From the NCBI GenBank assembly GCA_030278955.1, contig JAOANR010000015.1, positions 18,819,073 through 18,883,072 on the forward strand: a stretch of DNA of 64,000 bases, written 5' to 3'. Origin of the DNA: Hygrophila difformis. Taxonomy: Eukaryota > Streptophyta > Magnoliopsida > Lamiales > Acanthaceae. The notes beneath the pieces were generated by a model. That model was not told the origin of the DNA and did not search any database. It was given only the letters and a program-made list of their open reading frames with translations. This document shows, piece after piece, positions 23,401 to 33,880 of the stretch. The translations under genes were made by a program, and so were the position numbers. The stretch's first letter is position 1. Every line of letters starts with the position of its first letter.

Positions 23401-25158
23401 TACAATTTTGATTGAGAAAGAGTCTTGTATTTTCAGGAAATTTAAACCATAAAGTGATAACATCCACTTAACCCAGTTATATTTTCAAAGAGCATGTGGA
23501 AATGTTATTTTTCTCTTTTAAGTTTTAAAGGCAAACCTAAGATTGCATAGTTAACTAGAAGAATTTTAACTGAATTTTGGACATAAAGTGGTAGGGATAC
23601 TGCTAAGATTATTTTCCATCTAATTTATGTGTATGACCAACTGGTTTGACAGCTTAAGAAGCCACATTATTCTACCCGTGGCATTCCAGCTTCTATTAAC
23701 TGCCTTGCAACTCTGCTAAAAGAATCAGAAGTACGTTCTTCATTCGTTCGAGCAAATGGAGTGAGGCTGCTCATTCCTCTAATTTCTCCAGCATCTCCTC
23801 TACATCCCATCCAGGTACATGAGATTAAAGATAATCAGATCAATTGAAGCCATTTACTATGTACTCCCAACTTTTCCATTCATAATATACCATTTTTTTT
23901 TTTCTGTTCTGCTTCCAATAGCTCCTCTACGAAACTTGTGTCTGTGTGTGGCTCCTGTCTTATTATGAACCTGCAATTGAGTACTTTGCTACTTCTACAT
24001 GCTTACCACGGTTGGTTGAAGTTGTCAAGGGATCCAAAAAGGAAAAGGTGATCTCCTTATTCTTGATTCTAGGCTTAAACATTTGTGCTTTTCAGTTTAT
24101 ATTCTATCAACTTACACTTTCCCACAAATCAATTCCCCTGAAAATCCCCACCAGAATGACATTTTGTTATCTGTAGGTTGTGAGGGTCATCGTCTTGACT
24201 CTAAAGAATTTGTTGCCCAAGGGAGATTTTGGTGCTCAGATGGTAGACCTGGGAGTTCTCCAGGTTGTCCAGAATTTGAAAGCTCTGCCATGGAGTGATG
24301 AGGTGATTAAATATTAGGTCGCATTATTTCTTGCACAAAGTGCAGGCGAATAAATACATTATTTTTGTTTGTGTTTGTTTATGGAATCAATAAGTCGAAA
24401 GCATGCCTTATTATCTATTCTTTTTTGGGTAAACATTGATGCTCGAGTGTCGGCAAAGGGGCGTGGGAGCCCAAGCCACACAAATTACCCTTATTATTAT
24501 CTATTTTGTTAAGGCATAAGAACATATTTGTTAGTCACCTGCAATATTAGAAATTTCTGAGATGGTCTTCTCTAATATTCTTTCTTTTATCATGTTTTTT
24601 AACATCAGTTATGTTACCCCGTTGATGTGTAACTGCCAACTTGTGTTTGCAGGATCTGCTAGAAGCTCTGAACCAATTGGAAGAAGGCCTGGAAGCTAAC
24701 CTCAGGAAACTTTGTTCTTTTGATATGTATAAGCAGGAGGTCCTCCTCGGACGTCTCGACTGGACACCCAGGCATAAAGATCCTATATTTTGGCAGGAAA
24801 ACATCACCAACTTCGAAGAACATGATTTTCAGGTTGGATGTTGCAGGACTCATATCCCTAGCTATATAGCATTATCCTTAATAATTATACATTGACATGT
24901 TTGCTGCAGATCCTTAGGGTTCTTGTCACGATTTTGGAGACATCGACGGATCCTAGAAAACTCGCGGTTGCTTGCTATGATTTGTCGCAGTTCATTCAGC
25001 ACCATCCTGCAGGGAGAGTGATTGTGACCGACCTTAAGGCAAAGGACCGTGTGCTGAAACTGATGAACCATGAAAGTGCAGAAGTTACTAAAAATGCACT
25101 GCTATGCGTCCAGAGGCTATTTCTTAGTGACAAATATGTAAGACTTTTGCAGGTGTAG
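20435..25158 (+). CDS. V-type proton ATPase subunit H, 11 exons
   Basis: Regulatory subunit of the V1 sector of the vacuolar H+-ATPase; it couples V1 to Vo and silences ATPase activity in free V1. Exons: 20435-20479, 21255-21380, 21853-21955, 22036-22108, 22597-22662, 22741-22846, 23653-23814, 23922-24047, 24177-24302, 24653-24832, 24910-25158. All introns are GT-AG and all phases agree, giving 453 aa (448 from the third ATG at 20450; Arabidopsis VHA-H is about 441). Diagnostic phrases: [130 protein letters not shown]. It is an all-helical armadillo-like protein without signal peptide. The start aligning best with the family is 20450 ([10 protein letters not shown]). Confidence 0.96.
24426..24487 (-). 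mobile_element. SINE 3' fragment in VHA-H intron 9
   Basis: On the minus strand the sequence TTGTGTGGCTTGGGCTCCCA...TTTGCCGACACTCGAG matches the 3' part of the SINE at 10030-10085 (TTGTGCGCTTGGGCTTCCAC...TTTGCTGACACATAGG). Only the tail end is present, as expected for a 5'-truncated or decayed copy. It does not touch the splice sites. Confidence 0.6.
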
Positions 25159-26998
25159 GTAGTAAGTGTCATTGTCGAAGGGCCAATTTTCAAAATAGGG
25201 CCCTAATTTTATTTCTCAGTTTTGTAAATTTTTTATTTTCTTTAATTATAATTTGTGAATTAATTAATAGATTGTATATCTTCGCCAAAAAAAATTAATA
25301 GATTGTATATATGTCATCTATATGATTTTGTCTTCTAAGAAATCTGCCCTCTTCCTCCAAAGAAGTCGCCTTCTTCATCCGTAAAAATGCGACATTTTCT
25401 TCTTTTATTCGACCATAATCGTGGTTTTCTTTTTTTCCAATTTTTTCCGAAACCCAACATCTCAGTTAATTTGGCAATTTTATCAATTTCGACTGAGCTA
25501 ACAAGCAAAGGGATTTTGATATGCATCAATGTTGATGGAGTTTTATGCAAAAATTTCTTATTTAATTTTCCTACCTAGGAACGCCGGCTTAACATGTGAC
25601 TCTAATTTTGGGTTGGGTCCAATTTATTCGGCCCGGTTTCTTGGGCCTGATCCTACAACCTTGAGCTTTGGGGTTCTCTTGGATTATTCTTTGATCAATT
25701 AGCTTAAACCTTAACCCAAATCTTCCAAATGATTTAAATTCCCATTCAATTAAATTCCCGAGCTATAACTTATCTTTCAATAAATTATTCAAAAATTTCT
25801 TCCAATTATTTTAGGTGTTTTCTCGGGTATATATTACAGCTTTAATGGTAGTTTCGTCTATCACTTTGCATTTACTAGAGTTTCTAAACTGATAGGTCTT
25901 CAAATTACTTTTCAAATATGGCATCAACGAAGGATAAATAAAAAAAACAAAAATTGAAATGAGAAAAGGTGGTCTCTTTATGTTTTAATTCTCGGTCAAA
26001 ATGAAGCAATTTATATGAATATTCAAAATTACATTGATCAAGTAGTAATATTTTCGACTCAATAAGAGTGATATCGAGTCGAGTATTCGGGTTTCCTCAA
26101 CTGGTATATATAGCTACTTGAGCTCGAGGTTGACAAAATTTTCCGATGAGCTACAGTTTAATTTTTTCTTTTCTTTGTGTGAGAAAATTCTGCGGCGGTA
26201 GGAAATTTCATGTGGGAGGTTGGACTACAATAGAGAAATGGGAAATGAAGCTGGCCTGGTAAATGGGCATCTAAAATGGACTAATAAAATTGAGTAAAGT
26301 GTGGCCCAAACCATATATAATACAGTACTTCATAAAATAAAATAAAAATATAATAAAATTAATTTATAAAGAGGAATCGATTCTTGACTCGATTCCATAT
26401 TTTTCTACCCGATAAATAATACTACTGCGTGGAGATTCGAATTTTTATTCGATTCGAATTTTTCATGTGGGAGTGAGTACATGATATTTATTCGATCCGA
26501 ATTTTTCTAATATGAATTGAGTTTTTTTCCGAATGAAATTCTGCGTGGAGATTAGCATTAGTGCATTATTACTCGTTTATCTCTCTCATTAGATCGTGTG
26601 GTCAAAAATAAATAAATAAATAAAAATAAAAAAATATATTGCCAGGGAACCAATTGAGTACATAGTTTGTCACGCCATATACAGGTAATCCATGACACCC
26701 ACTCAATATCTACCTCACACTTCCATTCATTCACTTGTCCTTCGATTTTTTTCTTCTCATCACATATCACGTACAATTGCACAAAACAAACACAATACCG
26801 TCCCACCCCCTCCAAAAAAAATGGTGTAAAAAAACAAAGAAGACAGAACTCTAACCGTACCTACAGCAACAATCTAGCATGCAAGGCCACCAAGAAACAT
26901 ATGTAGATTTACACTCACAAACAAATGGTTGTATAAATTTTTCATCGCTACTTGAAGCTGTTAGCACCTTTATATGTAAAAATCTTTCTCCAATTATC
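25159..26998. other. Intergenic between the convergent VHA-H and QWRF genes
   Basis: The first 150 bases hold the VHA-H 3'UTR with A/T-rich polyadenylation context. The rest is AT-rich; short frames (25335-25578, 26558-26906) lack domains. ATTCGATTCGAATTTTT-like words repeat at 26430-26510. No element ends were recognised. Confidence 0.45.
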
Positions 26999-29900
26999 TC
27001 AGTATCCGTACATTAATGACTGCCCCGGGTTTCTCCAGGCTCTGCTCATCTGTAATAGATGCGCCCTCCGGCTGTACTCTTCCGCCTGCTCAGCTTACGT
27101 TTAAAAAGTTAAGATCCCGATTGTAATGGGAAGGTAAAAAACTGAATGAAAATAGCAGCTTGCTTACTTGCAGTGCAGCTGTGGAGCTTACAACTGATTC
27201 ACATTCATCGAGCATGGCTCGTTCGTTCCTTGCTACATCTGCAAGCTCGGATACCAAGCAGTTCATCCCTTCCACCTGCATTGTGATTATAGCGAATATT
27301 GTTGAGGTAGGATCCTTTGAATAAAAAATGTATGGGAAAATTTTGTGGGGATTTCTACTCATAGTGGTGGTACGCTAAAGAAGTATTTCGACTGCCATAT
27401 AGTGCAATGACATTCTTCCGCCCATGTTGACCATGACATGCCAAAATAAAATTCTCCTTCCATAGACCTGGAGTTATATTCTCACCCTTGAAAAAACGGA
27501 ACACAGAGAGGATCCCACTGCTTGCATTACATCAACAGCAGAGGATACAGCTGCCTTTACAGATTGTATATCTCCCTGGAAAATATTGATTCATAATAAG
27601 TGTTGGTTCACTTTTGATAACATTGAGTATCAGTGCGAGTAGAAGTGTGCTCTACCTTTGCTCCCCCGGTAAAGGGAATCCGGATTGTGCTTGACTGCAG
27701 ATCTTGGATGGTCCAGGTCAATGAGTTAAGATGATCCATTTCCACAAGCCCACTTGTCAAGGTAAGTTAACTGAGCATGTATTTGATATGGATAAGAAAC
27801 AGTACAAATCCTTATGAAGTACATATGCAAAGTATGACAAGAAACATAAATCATATCTGCGAAGATTACTAATTAGCATTTTCATATCACAAAAACAAGG
27901 ACTTAATCAAGATCCAGGTGCCAAAAGTAAATATTTATAGATATACAACGGCAAAATATCCGCGAAGATGTTGGAATGTTTATTTGCCTACAAACTAAAC
28001 TCAACCCAGCTTGCTCCAGAAGGCACCTAGGGGTTTTCAACCATATCCATAGACTAATTACCTCTACAGTCAGTCAGGATCATCAATCAACCATGTTGAC
28101 TGGGTTATCTAAAAAATCAGTTCTTATAAAAATGGTAGTTATTGGCATTTATTATTCTTTTGAGTAAATTTCCAATGGAGCATAAGTGATAATTCCAGTG
28201 TCCAAAGAAAAGAAACCAATGTGAAATAAGAAAATTATAAACCTGTGCTATATGCAAAAAGTAGAAGTACTACCCTGCTGCCCCAAGTTGATCTAATGGA
28301 CAATGAAGCAAATGCTATCAGTTCTTGAGTGCTGGAAACTTCAAAACTGAATGATTCTTCCATATATGGATTCAGAATACTTTAAAATCCCAAAGGTTTC
28401 AATACTAAAACAGTCACCACTAACCCCCATAAAAAATATTCACTCACTGTAATATGCTAATCCAATACTTTTCACGCATCAGAACACACCCAAACAAGAT
28501 GCATTTGGATTTACAGCACATGTGGAACAGGAAGAATAGATTGTGAACAAGCAATAGGATATCTAAGAATTAAAATCTGCATATTTTTGTCACTTGAAAA
28601 AGATAAGCATTACTTGATTGTTCAAAACCGAGTAAAGATTCAACTTCAGCTTCAATTGCTGGATCTTAATCCTTTTATCTGTTATCACGTCCCATAGATC
28701 AGCTATATTCCTCAAAATGCTGTACAACATTTTCTGCAAAATAGAAACACATTTCATATCTTAAAATTTTATGAAAATGTTAAGAAAAATATACACAATG
28801 CATTGCATGCTGTGTCTGCAACAACGTGTGTATCCAAAAGACTTTCAAATCATATAGATGGGCGCTAAAAGCTTGACTAGGATTTCTAAAGACAGGCTCA
28901 AACCTCTGCCTTTACTTTTCGAAATTGTGCAACAGCATCAGCTCGTGCATTTGCATATCTCCATTGCAAGTGCCTGTTGTATAATAGCCTCAGTTCATGG
29001 ACATCTTCAATATGACTTGCAGCTTTCTTTCCTTTCTTAATATCTGCAATAAAACTAAGAACTGAAGTAGAATTCTGAGGTTGCCTGGATGGGCTGCTTG
29101 GTCGTACACGAGCAGGACTTAGTCCTCTAGAAGAGGGGTTGACAACCTTCGCACGCGATGGACTCTGCCCCCTAGATATCAGGGGTGACGCAGGGCGAGA
29201 ACCAGGAGTAGGCAAAGACATAGCTCTGGCTGCAGCGTTTGCCAGTTTTGTTCTATCAGATGAACTTGAAGAGCCATATTTTTGCACATGTGGTGAACCA
29301 CAATCATCGGAAATTCCATTAAGCATAGTCTTTCCATTCTCATCACGAGACATTAACATTAGCAAATCACTAGAAGATTTTTGCAAAGGTTTGCTCGTCC
29401 CAGTTAAAGATAATCTCCTGGGGGAAGGTCCACCTGTTTCAGAACCACATACAGATGAAGAATTACTCATCCTATCAGCAAGGTCAACACTTCTGTTCAG
29501 GGTAATGGGCATTTTATTACTTGATCTAGTCGGCCATCGATGTTGATCCACTAGACGGGGATGAAGAGAGCTATTAACAGGTTTAGAATTCTCCAACTGA
29601 TCAGAAGAATTCTTCCCTTTTAGAGGGCTCCTCTTCCTCTCAGGCGTGGGCTTCCTTGAAGCCGAAATTCCAGACTGTCTATGAGCACCATTTGAGGATG
29701 TCTTTGGTATACGATCAGATGGCCCATGAGATACTGGTTTTTCTTTCTTAGTAGCAGGCACAGAGAACGTATCAGATTGAAAAGAAACGCTAAGACTCCG
29801 CATAGTTGAAGGCCATAAAGACTCCGGCAACCCATTAAATTTACCTACTACTATCTTCCTTGATCCCAGCAACACTTCTGCATTTGTATCATTAACCGGT

Positions 29901-30187
29901 GTTGATGGAGACTGAGGCGATGATGGTCTAGTAGAAGGCTTTCTTTCAATTGATGTAGCTCTTTTGGGTGCTGATAAATTTGAGGTGGATGATAACCTAC
30001 TAACAGTAGGCGAAGGGCAGCGCTTTGGACCCATGGCTGCAGATGGTATGGGCGACCTACATCTAGAACTACCTTCTCTTGTCCGAGGATTGACTCCATC
30101 CTTATTATCAGATGCAACCAGAGGCCGTCTTGTTGTCCGTGCTGTTGATTGCTTCTGCAATGCCCGCTCTGGTTTACATACATCCAT
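26999..30187 (-). CDS. QWRF-motif protein, augmin subunit 8-like, 6 exons with a frame lesion
   Basis: Family members (AUG8, SCO3, EDE1) bind microtubules and recruit the augmin/gamma-tubulin complex. Exons on the minus strand: 30187-28904, 28733-28614, 27770-27656, 27575-27486, 27275-27168, 27085-26999, all GT-AG. Exon 1 encodes a Ser/Pro/Arg-rich basic region (RRCPSP-like blocks, SSPARVRPSSPSRQ) ending in LRLLYNRHLQWRYANARADA, which holds the QWRF motif as QWRY. Later exons give LYSILRNIADLWDVITDKRI, SSTIRIPFTGGAK, GDIQSVKAAVSSAVDVMQAV, VEGMNCLVSELADVARNERA and AEEYSRRAHLLQMSRAW. Exon 3 is 115 nt, while the conserved phase needs 117: its first part reads LTYLDKWA and then shifts into the frame of VEMDHLNSLTWTIQDL. 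An ORF start upstream lacks homology; the ATG at 30187 (MDVCKPERAL) fits the family. Length would be about 601 aa. Confidence 0.88.
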
Positions 30188-32230
30188 CCAAACTAGGCAC
30201 AGATGGCCACATTGATGACTCCTTTCATATACTATGAAAAACCTCAGACATGCCTTTTGAGTTTTGAACACCTTCCACAAAATCCCAAAACAATCTATTG
30301 ACCACTAATCACAGCAATGCCTCTATAAAAAGGAGATCCTTCGGCATCTTGAAAAATTCTGCGAAACAAATTCGCGCCAAAAAAGGTAAAGATACTACAG
30401 AGAGGAAACTAGAGGGAAAGCAAAGAAAAAAGAAGGCAGGCATGATGAAAAAGGAAAAGATGCTCAGCAGAACAACACATCTTTAGAGACACCCAGATCT
30501 CAAAGATTTTGAATTTAATAATTTCTGCCCAACTAATATAAATAAAGCATCCACACCGTAATCCAACTCTGCCCACATTCAGGCAGATCACACATCTAAA
30601 AAGACAGCACCAAATGAAGAAGAAGAAGAATTGATTAAATTACTACTTCATCTTTTACAACAGGCAGAGGAGGCAATGAATTTGCAGATTCTTATTGATA
30701 AAGGGGAGAAAAAGTAGGAAGATGAGATTTTGGGAGGAACAAACAGTACAACTAACAGGGAGGGTATGAAATGCAAAATTAAAATATGTAAGATAAGAAT
30801 GCTCCCTATTGCTTTAACTTTTTATTCAATTTATTTTCCATATATTTTCCCTTCTTTCCCTTTTAGCTTCTGGTCCCCAGACCCCCCTTGTGTGTGTCCC
30901 TGTCACGAGAATATTGCCATTGCTGGCCTGGGCTACACCTGCATATGCACATTCACACTAAAATACACGTAATCTGTTAATGTAGAACTCACATTTAAAG
31001 CCCTGAGGCCTGGTTCATCCTCCCCCATACCCCAATCCTTCTCACCAAAGGGCATTTTTCTGCAAATTGATATACTCACGCCTCTGTGTCACCCCCTCAC
31101 AATCACCACAAATGCACAAATGAATTAATTGTGATCAATGCTGACAACTTCAAGGAAGCACACAGAATCAAAATGAAAATGGAGGTTAATTAATATACAA
31201 GTGAGGGGAAAATAAGGACTTCTTCTGGGGAATCAACAAAGAAATGACATGGGATCTACTGGGTTAACCATTCGTACACAAATATGACAAACGGTCGCCA
31301 TAAACAATGATTAAATACTTTGTCCTCTTGCAAATGAAATTATGAAAAGATCTGTAAATTCTTTTTCCCCAAAAAGATTACTGACTTAACCAATTAGTTA
31401 TTAAAATAGGGATATGGGAACAAGGGAGATGGAGACCACGTGAAGGGGGGGAAACCATTGCCCGCCCCCATGACTTCACAGTACAATTGACACACAACTG
31501 TCATTAATTACCCATGTTACCTACCCACAGTTACAAACAGAAGTTATTAAAAACGAAATGTATACATATGAATATAATTTTGCTATTGCTCATTGACCTT
31601 TCTCAGCTTTTCTTTCTTTAAGAAATGCATGAACAAAAATCAACGCAAATCATTTCCATTCGATGAATAATTTTTCTGTCGACATGAGCAAGGGCAAGAA
31701 ATAATGGACTGCGTTTGTCAGGTCTTGTTACTAAATTTGTCAACATCCGTAGATTTCCGGGATCATCCTTCCCATAAAAAATAAAAAACCATAAAATATT
31801 CAAATTTGAGAGGGGAAAAACAAAAATATCTTCATATTTGTGCATCGCCAGAAGCTCGCACGGATTACTCATCACTAATACACGGAAAACATTCGATCGC
31901 TCAAAAATAAAATTGAAGGAACTCAAATCAATTAAAAGTTACAGAAATTTTAACCACACAATTGCATACAATCCAATACAATGACATAGTTACACAAATA
32001 GAGAATGTAGAGGAGTCAGGGTTTCACCTTTGGGCAGGGAGGAGAAGAGAAATTAAAGCGGCTTTCAGACTTCAGATTGTTGATTATTCATAGTGAATGA
32101 GAATGAGTATTCGACTATTCGTTTGCGCGTTCGCTGAAAATGGAGATTTAAACAATGAAAAGGAACAGTGTAGTTTGGGTTGAGACTAGAGACTTATGGA
32201 AAAGTAAACAGGATGCCGTCTTCGCGCCAA
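30188..32230 (-). promoter_or_regulatory. Leader, probable 5'UTR intron and promoter of the QWRF gene
   Basis: On the minus strand CTGCCCAAAG|GTGAAAC at 32028/32027 is a good donor, preceded by a pyrimidine-rich leader. An acceptor CTGTGCCTAG lies at 30193, five bases before the ATG. This suggests a 1.8-kb 5'UTR intron, inferred only. The ten bases TTCGCGCCAA occur at 32221-32230 (promoter side) and identically at 30371-30380 (inside the presumed intron). They match the E2F consensus, which would suit a mitotic microtubule gene. Other open frames here (30298, 30730, 31618) lack domains. Confidence 0.5.
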
Positions 32231-32289
32231 TTAATCATTACACTTACTTTTCGTTTTCTCCTTTTCCGTTATCACAAAACTTACTCAAC

Positions 32290-32510
32290 ATTTCTATATT
32301 TCACGCAATGAAATAGATATTGTTAACGAATAATAACTCATATTTTATATAAATAAAAATTATAAAAAATTAATTATTCTAAAACTACATGATTAGACGA
32401 GTCAAACAAGATCTCACTTGATTATATTTTATCTTATAGAACCATGTTAAAAAATTAATCAAAGAAACTCCATGAATAGTTATTACTACTATGCAAATGG
32501 AGCAGATATA
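32290..32510. mobile_element. Decayed Stowaway MITE, inverted relative to 9029-9293
   Basis: The reverse complement of the 9029-9293 element is recognisable: ATTTCACGCAATGAAATA, GATTAGACGAGTCAAACAAG, ATCTCACTTGATTATATTTT. The ends have decayed and no flanking TA could be fixed. Confidence 0.65.
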
Positions 32511-32876
32511 TGAGAACAGAGGTTGTATTAGTGTATGATGTTAAATTTAGTGGAATTTCGATCTTATCCCATATTTTGATTGTACAATCTTGATTACGAT
32601 TTTAAGATCCATGCATCTTACCAAAATTTGAAATATAAAATTGACTTTAAATTTATTTTCGACTGTTTATAATAATTTTTTTAACGCTCCATTTAATAAT
32701 AATATTATATGTTATGCTTTCACTTGTTAATATGTATAATTATTTTTGTCTATTGTTCAAATTTGTTGTGATCTTAGGATCTAATTTGATCCAATGATCA
32801 AGATTTTGCTAAAACAAAAATTATCCAAACTAAAATCTGGATCTAGATAACATTGATTACGATAATCAAAGTCTTT

Positions 32877-32928
<52 letters not shown>

Positions 32929-33239
32929 TTTATTAAATATGTAGGATAACAATGCTTGGATGATTAGTAGTGAAAATAATATATAGGAGATGTTTGGAAG
33001 CCGGCATATTTAGGAGCATATAGCGGATTCAATCAGCATATCCTCTCACAATTCTCTCTCCGAATCTGCTATCTGCTATTAAATCCATTGACTCCCAAAC
33101 ATCCTCATAATCCCACAAAGGTAAAATGAGCAGGAAAATTTTGGCGGACACCTTTTTTTATGGAAGAATGAGAACTTATTCCATGAGAAAAGCTAGCGAC
33201 ATAATAATATCAAATTGACCAAACCAGAAGACCGGAAAT
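32511..33239. other. Intergenic with a (TAA)n microsatellite
   Basis: AT-rich DNA with about 16 TAA units at 32880-32928. No gene or element was recognised in the rest; GGATATGCTGATTGAATCCG-like words occur in both orientations at 33000-33110 and may mark a small TIR element. Confidence 0.45.
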
Positions 33240-33880
33240 GAAAAACTAGCCATCGGACATGCGTTGGAACCTAAAATGCACAATGGGGCTGTGACTGGAA
33301 AAGAACTGGCCCATCAGAGCGACCGGATACATGGAAGGCTAGAAAGAACTTGGAAGGCTCAGATTGAGTCGAACGACTAGGCCCAGATAGGCTGCTGGTC
33401 TCATTTGGAAAAGGGCTCTATTTAGAAAGGAGCTTCCCGCTGAAGGATGTATCCAAGTCGCTTCTTTTCCGCTTTCATCTGAGGCCAATAAAATCGAGCG
33501 CCAAGCAACGCCATTGCTCGGTGCTGACCAGTATGTCCTGCCTAGCCAGTGTCGTGACACTCCTTTAACAATTATGGTTGTTTTTAAACAAAGAAAAAAA
33601 CTACGGTTTCAATTCAATTCAAACTGTGAAGTTTAGGCGCAAGCAATAAGGGAATGCATTCTTCCAAGCAGAAGCCCTTTGGTATGAGCGATCAAATGGA
33701 AAAAGAAGCTAATCACTCCGCTCTTTGATAAAAAAAAAAAACATATTCGAGGCGAGCCTGGAGCAAAAGAAGGGAAGTTCTGTCGAATCCAAGGTGAAAG
33801 GCGAAGCGCATTTTGACCGAAATAAGAGGAAGGGAATTGCAAGGTAACGGTTACGGGTGGCTGGAAAATGGTTCTGTATT
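33240..33880. other. Organelle-like insert, possibly mitochondrial DNA (NUMT)
   Basis: Base composition rises to near-balanced GC compared with the flanks. The style (GGGAATGCATTCTTCCAAGCAG, AAGGCGAAGCGCATTTTGAC, GAAGGATGTATCCAAG) resembles plant mitochondrial intergenic DNA. No mitochondrial gene is recognised. The call rests on composition and word style, so it is tentative. The segment could also be a further part of the neighbouring viral element. Confidence 0.3.

Noticed and set aside
24083..24298. Separate small gene around 24083-24298
   Set aside because: It is a shifted frame over VHA-H exon 9 and the preceding intron.
28270..28390. Minus-strand stretch reading YMEESFSFEVSSTQELI as exon 3 of the QWRF gene
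   Set aside because: No acceptor in the right phase, and the true exon 3 with family-like sequence lies at 27656-27770.
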